Below, in pieces: positions 47,288 through 55,554 of a DNA stretch of 64,000 bases (its first letter is position 1; the number at the start of each line of letters is the position of its first letter). The DNA lies in NCBI RefSeq assembly GCF_039541115.1, contig NZ_BAABFP010000008.1:434001-498000 (forward strand). The letters are read 5' to 3'. The stretch is from Angustibacter luteus (GTDB lineage Bacteria > Actinomycetota > Actinomycetes > Actinomycetales > Angustibacteraceae). A program made the translations under genes and the position numbers. The notes below the pieces were generated by a model, which worked only from the letters and a program-made list of their open reading frames with translations, was not told where the DNA came from and searched no databases.

Positions 47288-48703
47288 GTGTCCACGCACC
47301 ACCCCCGTTCCACCGACCGTCCCCAGCTGCGTCAGCGTCCGGTGACCGTCTCCGCCGACAACGCCTTCTCCGCTCTCGGCCTGAACGACCGGCTGGTCGA
47401 GCGGATGGCCCGCGACGGCATCACCGAGCCGTTCCCGATCCAGTCCGCGACGATCCCGGACGCCCTGGCCGGACGCGACGTCCTCGGCCGCGGCCAGACC
47501 GGCTCCGGCAAGACCCTCGCCTTCGGGCTGCCGATGCTGGCCCGCCTCGAGGGCCGCAAGGCCAACGCCCGCAAGCCTCGCGCCGTCATCCTGGTGCCGA
47601 CCCGCGAGCTGGCCATGCAGGTGCACGACGCCCTGGAGCCGCTCGCCCACGTCATCGGCGTCCGGATCAAGCTGGTCGCCGGCGGCCTGCCGTACCACAA
47701 GCAGATCAGCGCGCTCGAGCGCGGCGTCGAGGTCCTCGTCGCCACCCCGGGCCGGCTGACCGACCTGGTCGACCGCGGCTCGTGCGACCTGTCCGAGGTC
47801 GAGGTCGCCGTCCTCGACGAGGCCGACCACATGTGCGACATGGGCTTCCTGCCCGCCGTCACCGAGCTGCTCGACCACACGCCCAAGGGCGGCCAGCGGC
47901 TGCTGTTCTCGGCGACGCTCGACGGGGACGTCGACAAGCTGGTCCGCGGCTACCTCACCGACCCGGTGACCCACTCCACCAGCGACGCCACCGCGTCCGT
48001 CACCACCATGGAGCACCACGTGTGGCTGGTGAAGCCGGCGCACAAGGCCCCGGTGACCGCCGCGCTCGCGTCCCGCGAGGGCCGCACCGTCGTCTTCGTC
48101 CGCACCAAGCTCGGCGCCGACCGCATCGCGCTGCAGCTGCGCGAGCAGGGCGTGCGCGCCGCGGCGCTGCACGGCGGCCTCGCCCAGGGCGCCCGCAACC
48201 GCACGCTCGCCGCGTTCAAGGACGGGCACGTCCCGGTGCTGGTCGCGACCGACGTCGCGGCCCGCGGGATCCACGTGGACGACGTCAGCCTCGTCGTCCA
48301 GGTCGACCCGCCCGCCGACCACAAGGACTACCTGCACCGCTCCGGTCGCACGGCCCGCGCGGGTGGCACCGGCACCGTCATCACCCTCGCCCTGCCGCAC
48401 CAGCGCCGGATGGTCGACCGGCTGACCGCCGCTGCGGGCGTCGACGCAACGCCCGAGCAGGTCTCGCCGCACGACGACGCACTGCTGCAGGTCACCCGCG
48501 GTGCCGTGCCCAGCGGTGTCGTGGTCGCCGAGCGCGACCTGTTCCCGCCGCGGCGCGCCGATCGCACGGACCGCCCCCGCCGCAGCGGTGGCTATGCCGG
48601 ACGTCGCGAGGGTGGCCCGCGTCAGGGTGGCCCGCGTCGTGAGGGCGGGTACGCCGGACGTCGTGACGGCGCCGCGCCGCGCGGTCCGCGCCAGCCGCGC
48701 TGA
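47288..48703 (+). CDS. DEAD-box RNA helicase
   Basis: 471 residues. Q motif (GITEPFPIQSATIPDALAGRD), motif I GQTGSGKT, Ia PTRELAMQV, II DEAD in AVLDEADHMCDMGF, III SAT, V LVATDVAARGIHV, VI HRSGRTARAG. A basic Arg/Gly-rich tail (GGYAGRREGGPRQGG...) probably binds RNA. Likely a cold-shock or ribosome-assembly helicase. GTG 47288 lacks an SD sequence. GTG 47342 (VTVSADNAF) is an alternative. A long leader suggests RNA-level autoregulation. An inverted-repeat terminator follows. Confidence 0.93.
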   Translation: MSTHHPRSTDRPQLRQRPVTVSADNAFSALGLNDRLVERMARDGITEPFPIQSATIPDALAGRDVLGRGQTGSGKTLAFGLPMLARLEGRKANARKPRAVILVPTRELAMQVHDALEPLAHVIGVRIKLVAGGLPYHKQISALERGVEVLVATPGRLTDLVDRGSCDLSEVEVAVLDEADHMCDMGFLPAVTELLDHTPKGGQRLLFSATLDGDVDKLVRGYLTDPVTHSTSDATASVTTMEHHVWLVKPAHKAPVTAALASREGRTVVFVRTKLGADRIALQLREQGVRAAALHGGLAQGARNRTLAAFKDGHVPVLVATDVAARGIHVDDVSLVVQVDPPADHKDYLHRSGRTARAGGTGTVITLALPHQRRMVDRLTAAAGVDATPEQVSPHDDALLQVTRGAVPSGVVVAERDLFPPRRADRTDRPRRSGGYAGRREGGPRQGGPRREGGYAGRRDGAAPRGPRQPR

Positions 48704-48716
48704 CCCCCACCCCCCG

Positions 48717-48736
48717 GTGATCATGCACGTTCGCCC
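48717..48736 (+). repeat. Intergenic repeat copy
   Basis: GTGATCATGCACGTTCGCCC, 14 bp after the helicase stop, flanked by C-rich sequence. A direct copy follows at 48749. Confidence 0.9.
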
Positions 48737-48748
48737 ACCCCACCACCC

Positions 48749-48808
48749 GTGATCATGCACGTTCGCCCCGCCTCCGCCCCCGGACGCGGGGCGAACGTGC
48801 ATGATCAC
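48749..48808. terminator. 23-bp perfect inverted repeat between convergent genes
   Basis: One repeat copy at 48749-48771 and its exact reverse complement at 48786-48808 enclose a 14-nt loop. The stem would be very stable on either strand, and it sits between the convergent helicase and GGDEF/EAL genes, so a bidirectional terminator or RNA-protecting hairpin is likely. Confidence 0.85.
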
Positions 48809-48846
48809 CGCGGGGGGTGGGTGTGGGGGGTGAGGGCTGGGGGCTT

Positions 48847-51171
48847 TCAGGAGGCGGGGGCGCCTCGGCGGTTCTCGCCCCAGGTCAGCAGGGGCACCTG
48901 CTCGACGGACGGCCGGCCGAACAGCCAGCCCTGCGCGTAGTCGCAGCCCATGTCCCGCAACAGGTCCGCCTGGGTCTGGCACTCCACGCCCTCGGCGGTG
49001 ACCGAGTACCCGTGGGCGTGCGCGAGCTGGACGATGGCGCGCACGATCGCGCTCGGCCGCGGCGACCCGTCCAGCCGGCTGACGAACGCGCGGTCGATCT
49101 TGATGAACGAGACGGGCAGGTCCTGCAGGTACGCGAGCGCCGAGTAGCCCGTACCGAAGTCGTCGATGCCGGTGCGGACGCCGACCGCGGCCAGCCGGTG
49201 CATCGCGTCCTGGGCCGCTGAACCGCCGGGCACCAGGCTGGTCTCGGTCAGCTCGAGCTGCAGGGACGTCGGCGCCACGCCGTACTGGTCCAGCAGCTGG
49301 TGCACGTGCTCCTCGAAGCCCGGCTGCCCCAGTGTCCGCGCGGACACGTTCACCTGCACCGTCAGGTCCAGCCCGGCGGCGCCCCACTCGGCGAGCTTGG
49401 TGACGCCCTGCTCGAGCATGTAGCGGTCCAGCTCGACGATCAGGCCGGTGTCCTCCGCGACGTCGATGAAGCCCTCGGGCAGCAACAGCTGGCCGTCGTC
49501 GTCCCGCAGCCGCATCAGCGCCTCGACGCCGATGACCTTCTCGCCGTCCAGGCCGACGATCGGCTGGTACACCGCGAGCAGCCGGTCCCGCTCGATCGCC
49601 ACCCGCAGCCGCCGTTCGGCGAGCATCCGCGACTCGGCCTCGGCCCGCAGCGCCCCGTCGTACAGGGCGACCCGGTCCCGGCCGACGCTCTTGGCCCGGT
49701 ACATCGCGAGGTCGGCCTCGCGGAACAGCTCGCTGCCCGACCGGCCGGAGTGCGAGGCGACCGAGACGCCGATGCTGCCGGTGCAGACCAGGTCCAGCCC
49801 GTCGATCTCGAGGGGCTGACGCACCTCCTCCAGCAACCACCGGGCGACGTCGCAGGCCGCCTCGACGCCGGCGACCCAGGGCAGCAGCACCACGAACTCG
49901 TCCCCACCGAGGCGGGCCACCGTGGGCGAGCAGTCGCTGACGTCGTGCAGCTCGAGCGCCGCGGTGAGCCGTTGCGCGACCGCCACCAGCAGGGCGTCGC
50001 CCACGGTGTGGCCGAGCGTGTCGTTGACCAGCTTGAACCGGTCGAGGTCGAGCAGCAGGACGGCGGTCAGCGGCCCCAGGTCGTCGGGCAGCTCGGACGC
50101 GGCGTCGGCGTCCCCCGGGTCGAACACGTCGTTCGGGTCCGGCAGCGTCGCGATGCTGCGGCGCAACAGGTCGTCCAGCACGCTGCGGTTGGCCAGACCG
50201 GTGAGCCCGTCCCGCGCGGCCAGCCGCGCCAGCTCACGCTCGGCGCCACGCTGGCTGGTGACGTCGACCGTCGCACCGAAGACGCAGGTGACGACGTCGC
50301 CCTCCACGATCGCCCGCGACCAGGCGACCAGCTCGCGCCAGGTGCCGTCGGGGTGGCGCAGCCGCAACGTCTCGAGCAGCCCGTCCTCGCGGTCGGCGAC
50401 GTCCGCGGCGAGGTCCTCGTGCCGGCGGTCCTCGGGGTGCAGCAAGGACTCCCACAGCGACATCGAGGGGCGGGTGGTCCGCGGGTCCAGTCCGCACAGC
50501 TCGAACATCTCCGGCGACCACTGCAGGTCGTTCGTCAGGACGTCCCAGCGCCACTGCCCGGCGCCGGTCAGGGTGGACGTCGCGGACAGCCGCAGCCGCT
50601 CACCCGCCAGGTCCGTCTCGATCCGGGAGCCGACCATGGCCGGCGCGGCCGAGAAGGCGAGCACCGACAGGACGTCGCAGTCCTCCTGGCTCACCGCGTG
50701 CACGGTCGGGGCGAGCGCGACCAGCACGCCGAGCGACACCGCGCCGTAGCGCAGTGGCGCCAGGGCCGCGGACCGGATGCCCAGCATCGCGAACAGCTCC
50801 GGCGCCAGGGTCGACTCGCCGCGGGTGTCCTGGCACAGGACCGGCTCGCCGGAGCGCAGGCACCGCTCGGTCAGCGTGCCCAGCACCTCGAACCGCCGAC
50901 CGACGCGCATGCCCGGCGGGAGGTCGCCGGCCGCCGCCGCGATCCGCAGGCCGCCCTCGTCCAGCAACGGCACCAGGACCGCGCAGCCCAGGATCCGGTG
51001 CGCCTCCTGCGCCAGCGCCGCCGCCATGTCCGCGACACCGGGACCAGAGCGCGCGATGTGCTGCTGCGCCTCGACGACGGCCTTCAGCCAGGTGGGAGGC
51101 TGCGGGTCCGAGGCCGCGTCGGCGCCCGCGATCGACTGCTCCCGGAGGGCATCTCGCCACCCGTCGACCAT
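48847..51171 (-). CDS. GAF-PAS-GGDEF-EAL cyclic-di-GMP protein
   Basis: 774 residues. A GAF domain (about 30-190: VADMAAALAQEAHRILGCAVLVPLLDE), a PAS domain (about 200-310: WSPEMFELCGLDP), GGDEF (intact ARLGGDEFVVLLP, no RxxD inhibitory site visible) and EAL (VIGVEALMRLRDDDG, LELTETSL, DDFGTGYSALAYL, KIDRAFV). Both catalytic signatures look intact, so cyclase, phosphodiesterase or both are possible. No membrane segment. AGGAGGGG lies 6 nt before ATG 51171, preferred over 51207. It follows cysH by 110 bp in the opposite position and is not coupled to it. Confidence 0.9.
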   Translation of the reverse strand: MVDGWRDALREQSIAGADAASDPQPPTWLKAVVEAQQHIARSGPGVADMAAALAQEAHRILGCAVLVPLLDEGGLRIAAAAGDLPPGMRVGRRFEVLGTLTERCLRSGEPVLCQDTRGESTLAPELFAMLGIRSAALAPLRYGAVSLGVLVALAPTVHAVSQEDCDVLSVLAFSAAPAMVGSRIETDLAGERLRLSATSTLTGAGQWRWDVLTNDLQWSPEMFELCGLDPRTTRPSMSLWESLLHPEDRRHEDLAADVADREDGLLETLRLRHPDGTWRELVAWSRAIVEGDVVTCVFGATVDVTSQRGAERELARLAARDGLTGLANRSVLDDLLRRSIATLPDPNDVFDPGDADAASELPDDLGPLTAVLLLDLDRFKLVNDTLGHTVGDALLVAVAQRLTAALELHDVSDCSPTVARLGGDEFVVLLPWVAGVEAACDVARWLLEEVRQPLEIDGLDLVCTGSIGVSVASHSGRSGSELFREADLAMYRAKSVGRDRVALYDGALRAEAESRMLAERRLRVAIERDRLLAVYQPIVGLDGEKVIGVEALMRLRDDDGQLLLPEGFIDVAEDTGLIVELDRYMLEQGVTKLAEWGAAGLDLTVQVNVSARTLGQPGFEEHVHQLLDQYGVAPTSLQLELTETSLVPGGSAAQDAMHRLAAVGVRTGIDDFGTGYSALAYLQDLPVSFIKIDRAFVSRLDGSPRPSAIVRAIVQLAHAHGYSVTAEGVECQTQADLLRDMGCDYAQGWLFGRPSVEQVPLLTWGENRRGAPAS

Positions 51172-51281
51172 GGGCGCCCCTCCTGTCCCAGACCACGTGA
51201 GGCTCATCGTGGCACGGGCTCAGGGGCGGTGTGTGGCTTTCGGCTATACGCCATGCGGGTGAATGAGAGCGCGCTCTGCAA

Positions 51282-51977
51282 TCAGATGTGGATCCCGCAC
51301 TCCACCTTGTCGGTGCCCGCCCAGCGGCCGGACCGCGCGTCCTCGCCGGGGGCCACGAGCCGGGTGCACGGCTGGCAGCCGATCGAGGCGTAGCCCTGCA
51401 GCACCAACGCGTTGCGCAGCAGGCCGTGCTCGACCTGGTAGCTCTCGACGTCCTCGTCGGTCCAGGTGGCCAGCGGGGCGACCTTGAGCATGTCGTGCTT
51501 GTCGTCCCAGGACAGCACCGGTGTGCCGGCCCGGGTCGGCGACTCGTCCCGGCGCAGGCCGGTCACCCACGCGTCGTAGGGTTCCAGCGCCTCGGCCAGC
51601 GGCGCGACCTTGCGCAGGAAGCAGCACAGCCCGGGGTCGCGGTCGTGCAGCTTCGCGCCGTACTCGGCGTCCTGCTCTGCGACGGTCTGCTTGGGCAACA
51701 CGTCGATGACCGTGACGTCCAGCTGGCCCTGCACCCGGCCGCGCATGCGCAGCGTCTCGGCGAAGTGGTAGCCGGTGTCCAGGAACAGCACGTCCACCCC
51801 GGGCCGCACCTGCGAGACCAGGTGCGAGGTCACCGAGTCCTGCATGCTCCCGGCCACCGCCAGGTTGCCCCCGGTCGCCTCGACCGCCCAGCGGACGATC
51901 TCGAGCGCCGGGGCGCCGTCCAGCTCCTTGGCGGCCTCGGCCACCCGCTCGCGCAGTGGTGCCGTGATGGTGCTCAT
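51282..51977 (-). CDS. cysH: Adenylylsulfate/phosphoadenylylsulfate reductase
   Basis: 231 residues. VAGSMQDSVTSHLVSQV is the PP-loop substrate site, LDTGYHFAETL follows, and the C-terminal ECGIHI carries the catalytic Cys. The paired cysteines LCCFLRKV and GCQPC are the four [4Fe-4S] ligands that mark the assimilatory APS-type reductase of actinobacteria. Makes sulfite from activated sulfate, which SirA then reduces. The ATG overlaps the sirA stop by 4 bp. Confidence 0.94.
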   Translation of the reverse strand: MSTITAPLRERVAEAAKELDGAPALEIVRWAVEATGGNLAVAGSMQDSVTSHLVSQVRPGVDVLFLDTGYHFAETLRMRGRVQGQLDVTVIDVLPKQTVAEQDAEYGAKLHDRDPGLCCFLRKVAPLAEALEPYDAWVTGLRRDESPTRAGTPVLSWDDKHDMLKVAPLATWTDEDVESYQVEHGLLRNALVLQGYASIGCQPCTRLVAPGEDARSGRWAGTDKVECGIHI

Positions 51978-53662
51978 GACAACGCCTCCTCCGGCGCGCG
52001 AACGGCCCAGGTGGCGAACCGCTCCCCGCCGGCGCGCTCGGCGAGGTAGCGGCGGACGACGCGCTCGACGTAGTCCGGCAGCTCCTCGGCGGTGACCTTG
52101 AGCCCGCGGACCTTGCGGCCGAAACCGGGGTCGAGCCCGAGCGCGCCGCCCAGGTGCACCTGGAAGCCGGGCACCTGCTCGCCGTCGTCGTCCGTGACGA
52201 TCTGGCCCTTCAGCCCGATGTCGGCGACCTGGATGCGGGCGCACGAGTTCGGGCACCCGTTGACGTTCACCGTGATCGGGCCGTCCAGCTGCTCCGCGAC
52301 GTCCGCGAGGCGGGTCTCCAGCTCGCCGATGGTCGCCGTCGCCAGGCCCTTGGTCTCGACGATCGCCAGCTTGCAGTACTCGATGCCGGTGCAGGCCATG
52401 GTGTGCCGGCGGAACAGGCTCGGCCGCGCGTCCAGCCCGAGCTCGCCGAGGCCCTCGACGACGGCCTCGACCGCGTCGGACGGCACGTCCAGGACCAGCA
52501 GCTTCTGGTGCGGCGTCAGCCGGATCCGCTGCGAGCCGTGGGACTCGACCAGATCGGCCAGCTGCGTCAGCGTCTCACCCGAGACCCGTCCGACGTGCGG
52601 CGCGGCACCGATGTAGTGCAGTCCGTCGCGCTGCGCGTGCACACCGATGTGGTCGCCCGGGTCGGCGGTCGGCTCGGGCGCCGGGCCGTCCAGCAGCGCC
52701 CGACCCAGGTACTCGGTCTCCAGCACCTCGCGGAACCGCTCCGGGCCCCAGTCCGCCAGCAGGAACTTGAGCCGCGCCTTGTGCCGCATCTTGCGGTAGC
52801 CGTAGTCGCGGAACACCGAGGTGACTCCCGCCCACACGTCGGGGACGTCGTCCAGCGGGACGAAGGCCCCGAGCCGGACGGCGAGCCGCGGGTTCGTCGA
52901 CAGGCCGCCACCGACCCACAGGTCGAAGCCCGGCCCGTGCTCGGGGTGGACGACCGCGGTGAACGCGATGTCGTTGATCTCGTGCACGACGTCGTTGGTC
53001 GCCATGCCGGTGATCGCGGACTTGTACTTGCGCGGCAGGTTGCTGAACGCCGGGTCGCCGACGTACCGGCGCTGGATCTCCTCGATCGCCGGCGTCGGGT
53101 CGATGATCTCGTCGGCGGCGATACCGGCCACCGGACTGCCCAGGATCACCCGCGGGCAGTCGCCGCAGGCCTCGGTGGTCAGCAGACCGACACCCTCGAG
53201 CCGCTCCCAGATGGCCGGCATGTCCTCGACCCGGATCCAGTGCAGCTGGATGTTCTGCCGGTCGGTGAGGTCGGCGGTGCCGCGGCCGTACCGGACGGAC
53301 ACCTCGCCGATCGTGCGCAGCTGCTCGGTGGTCAGCGCGCCACCGTCCACCCGCACGCGGAGCATGAAGTACTTGTCCTCGAGCTCCTCAGGCTCCATGG
53401 ATCCGGTGCGGCCGCCGTCGATGCCGGGCTTGCGCTGGGTGTAGAGCCCCCACCAGCGGAACCGGCCGTGCAGGTCGTCCGAGGTGATGGCGTCGAAGCC
53501 CTCGACCGCGTAGACCTGCTCGATCCGGGCGCGGACGTTGAGCGCGTCGTCCTCCTGCTTGAAGCGCTCGTTGGCGTTCAGCGGGGTGCGGTCACCGAGA
53601 GCCCACTGCCCTTGGGGCGCAGGCGGTCGGCCGGCGCGGGAGGTGGGGATCGTCGCAGTCAT
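51974..53662 (-). CDS. sirA: Ferredoxin-type sulfite reductase
   Basis: 562 residues. Two ferredoxin-like halves (RVDGGALTTEQLRTIGEVSVRYGRGTADLTDRQNIQLHWI and the second half from about 340) surround the siroheme/[4Fe-4S] site with CTGIEYCKLA and NGCPNSC supplying four Cys. Tyr in WWGLYTQRKPG and Cys in EACGDCP match the Tyr-Cys pair of the mycobacterial enzyme. Reduces sulfite to sulfide. Its Shine-Dalgarno (GAGGA) is buried in a hairpin downstream of a Cys-ending leader peptide, suggesting cysteine-sensing translational control. Confidence 0.94.
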   Translation of the reverse strand: MTATIPTSRAGRPPAPQGQWALGDRTPLNANERFKQEDDALNVRARIEQVYAVEGFDAITSDDLHGRFRWWGLYTQRKPGIDGGRTGSMEPEELEDKYFMLRVRVDGGALTTEQLRTIGEVSVRYGRGTADLTDRQNIQLHWIRVEDMPAIWERLEGVGLLTTEACGDCPRVILGSPVAGIAADEIIDPTPAIEEIQRRYVGDPAFSNLPRKYKSAITGMATNDVVHEINDIAFTAVVHPEHGPGFDLWVGGGLSTNPRLAVRLGAFVPLDDVPDVWAGVTSVFRDYGYRKMRHKARLKFLLADWGPERFREVLETEYLGRALLDGPAPEPTADPGDHIGVHAQRDGLHYIGAAPHVGRVSGETLTQLADLVESHGSQRIRLTPHQKLLVLDVPSDAVEAVVEGLGELGLDARPSLFRRHTMACTGIEYCKLAIVETKGLATATIGELETRLADVAEQLDGPITVNVNGCPNSCARIQVADIGLKGQIVTDDDGEQVPGFQVHLGGALGLDPGFGRKVRGLKVTAEELPDYVERVVRRYLAERAGGERFATWAVRAPEEALS

Positions 53663-53764
53663 GAGGGTCCTCGTCGAGGTGGTGGCACGCAGACGAGGGA
53701 GCCCAGCTCTGGGTCGAGGGCACGGTCGCCGCGCGCGGGGTGACGACGTCGTCGTCCGGGCGGG
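53663..53764 (-). promoter_or_regulatory. sirA leader with SD-sequestering hairpin
   Basis: Between the leader peptide stop and the sirA ATG. GACGAC-GAC-GTCGTC folds at 53742-53756, and CCTCGTC (53698-53692) pairs with GACGAGG (53675-53669) over a 16-nt loop. The second stem includes the GAGG of the sirA ribosome-binding site. Ribosome stalling on the leader's Cys codons could change this fold. Confidence 0.55.
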
Positions 53765-53845
53765 TCAGCAGCCGCGACAGATCATGCTGCGCGTACGACC
53801 GAGGTCGACGTGGCGTCGACTCACGAGGTACGGCTGCGCAGGCAT
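53765..53845 (-). CDS. Cys-ending leader peptide of the sulfur-reduction operon
   Basis: 26 residues: MPAQPYLVSRRHVDLGR then TRSMICRGC. This matches the short actinobacterial putative leader peptides with a [R]RHVDLxR core and terminal Cys residues that precede sulfur and cysteine genes. The last codons are TGT CGC GGC TGC TGA, two cysteine codons within four. It lies 102 bp before sirA on the same strand. Known models for such leaders are cysteine-responsive attenuation. The frame continues upstream of the ATG but without conservation. Confidence 0.8.
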   Translation of the reverse strand: MPAQPYLVSRRHVDLGRTRSMICRGC

Positions 53846-53988
53846 CACCCGTCCATGGTCGCACAGCGTCCACCCCTTGGCACAGTCTCTCAGGATGTGG
53901 ACAACCGGGACGGCCTCCGCTAGGCGCTTGTGCTCAACCCCGCCCCGGACGTGTCGATATGTCACGTGAGGAAGAGAGAGGCACGAGC

Positions 53989-55554
53989 ATGATGGACGAC
54001 GTCTCCGCGGTGGCAGCCCGGCTGCTGGAACGCGGCCAGTCGGGTGAGCACGCCGAGGTGGTGGCGGAGTCGGAGCGGCTCCTGCGCGAGCCCACCGGCG
54101 ACCTCGTCGACGGTCCCGCCGGTCTGCACTTCGCGCGCGCCGTGGCCTACATGAGCGGCGGGGACGAGCACGCGGCGCTGGCCGCCGCCGAGCTGATGAT
54201 CAAGGCGGCGGAGCGCGAGGAGAGCGCGGGCTGGCTGTCCTGCGGGTTGTCCCTGCGCGCCGTCCTGCGGGTCGAGATGGGCGAGCAGGACGTCGCCGAG
54301 CACGACCTCGAGACGGTGCTGCGCGACCTGGTCGACGCCGAGGACGCGCTGCTGCGTGGCGTCGAGGACCCGTGGCTGGCCAGCAACGCGCACACCGGCA
54401 TCGCCCTGCCGTTCCACAGCCTCCGCCTGTACGAGCTCGCGCTGCCGCACTACACCGCGGCGTACGAGGCCAGCACCCGTGGCTCGACCGAGACCGGAGC
54501 GCCCGCGATGTGGCTGCTCAACCTCGCCGAGGTCGAGCTCGACTGGGCGCTGGAGCTCTACCGCGTCGAGCTGGTGGCCGACGCGGAGAAGCACAGCCGG
54601 GACGCGCTGGAGTACGCCGTCCGCGCCGGGCAGGCCGCCGCCGGACCGGACGCCGAGCGCTGGCGCACCAGCGCGGGCATCCAGGAGTGCTGCGCCCGGA
54701 TCAGCTGCGGCGAGGACGAGCCCGCACTGGGCGAGATCCTCACGCGGCGGGAACGGGCCAAGGTCCGCGGAGCGACCGCCGACCTGCACTGGTCCGCGCC
54801 GTTCGTCGCGGTCGCGCTGGGCCGGGTCGGCCGCAGCGAGGAGGCCCTGGACCTGCTGCGCGAGACCCTGGCCGAGGCGAACGCGCGGGCGGCCTGGATC
54901 CAGCTCGCCGCGCTGCAGCACACCCGGGCCTACCTGCTCGCCGAGGCCGGGCTGCCCGGGACGGCCGAGACCCTGGAGTACGGCCAGACGCTGGCGCACG
55001 CGTTGTGGCGGCAGCGGCTGCGCACCCTGCACGTGGCCGAGACCATGCGCTCCTTCGACACGCTCCGGCACGCGCACGACCAGGCCGCCCGTTCCGCCCT
55101 GGTCGACCCGCTCACCGGCATCGCGAACCGGCGGGCCTTCGACGACGCCGTCGCCTCCCACGCCGCGCTCGAGCCGCGACGCCCGGTGGCCGCGCTCGTG
55201 ATCGACCTCGACCGGTTCAAGGACGTCAACGACACCCACGGGCACGACGCCGGGGATGCGCTGCTGCGCACCGTCGCCGGCGCGCTCAGCGCCAGCGTGC
55301 GCGAGGGCGACCTCGTCGCCCGGCTGGGCGGCGACGAGTTCGCGGCGTTGCTGCCCGGCGCGGACGCCGTTGCGGCACAGCGGGTCGCGCAGCGCATGGT
55401 CGACGCCGTCGACGCCCTGCCGGACAGCCCGGCGACCGCCAGCATCGGCGTCTGCTCGACACCGGCGGCCGCCCTGCCCGGTGCGATCACCCGCGCGGAC
55501 CAGGCCATGTACGCCGCCAAGCGAGCCGGCGGCAACCGGGTCACCGCGGGCTAG
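53989..55554 (+). CDS. TPR-GGDEF diguanylate cyclase
   Basis: 521 residues. Helical repeats of TPR type (about residues 1-350), a coiled linker (HVAETMRSFDTLRHAHDQAARSALVDPLTGIANRRAFDDAV) and an intact GGDEF domain (Gly447-Phe451). Arg438-Glu-Gly-Asp441, five residues before it, is the RxxD inhibitory site, so product inhibition is expected. Soluble. GAGAGG precedes ATG 53989, and ATG 53959 is possible. Divergent from the sirA leader. Overlaps the subtilase end by 14 bp. Confidence 0.9.
   Translation: MMDDVSAVAARLLERGQSGEHAEVVAESERLLREPTGDLVDGPAGLHFARAVAYMSGGDEHAALAAAELMIKAAEREESAGWLSCGLSLRAVLRVEMGEQDVAEHDLETVLRDLVDAEDALLRGVEDPWLASNAHTGIALPFHSLRLYELALPHYTAAYEASTRGSTETGAPAMWLLNLAEVELDWALELYRVELVADAEKHSRDALEYAVRAGQAAAGPDAERWRTSAGIQECCARISCGEDEPALGEILTRRERAKVRGATADLHWSAPFVAVALGRVGRSEEALDLLRETLAEANARAAWIQLAALQHTRAYLLAEAGLPGTAETLEYGQTLAHALWRQRLRTLHVAETMRSFDTLRHAHDQAARSALVDPLTGIANRRAFDDAVASHAALEPRRPVAALVIDLDRFKDVNDTHGHDAGDALLRTVAGALSASVREGDLVARLGGDEFAALLPGADAVAAQRVAQRMVDAVDALPDSPATASIGVCSTPAAALPGAITRADQAMYAAKRAGGNRVTAG

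Noticed and set aside
48717-48808. CRISPR-like array
   Set aside because: Only three copies, one inverted, with unequal short spacers and no cas genes. It fits a repeat-derived terminator.
47153-49840. 895-codon minus-strand frame opposite the helicase
   Set aside because: It runs through the repeat hairpin and two genes in other frames, with no recognisable domain.
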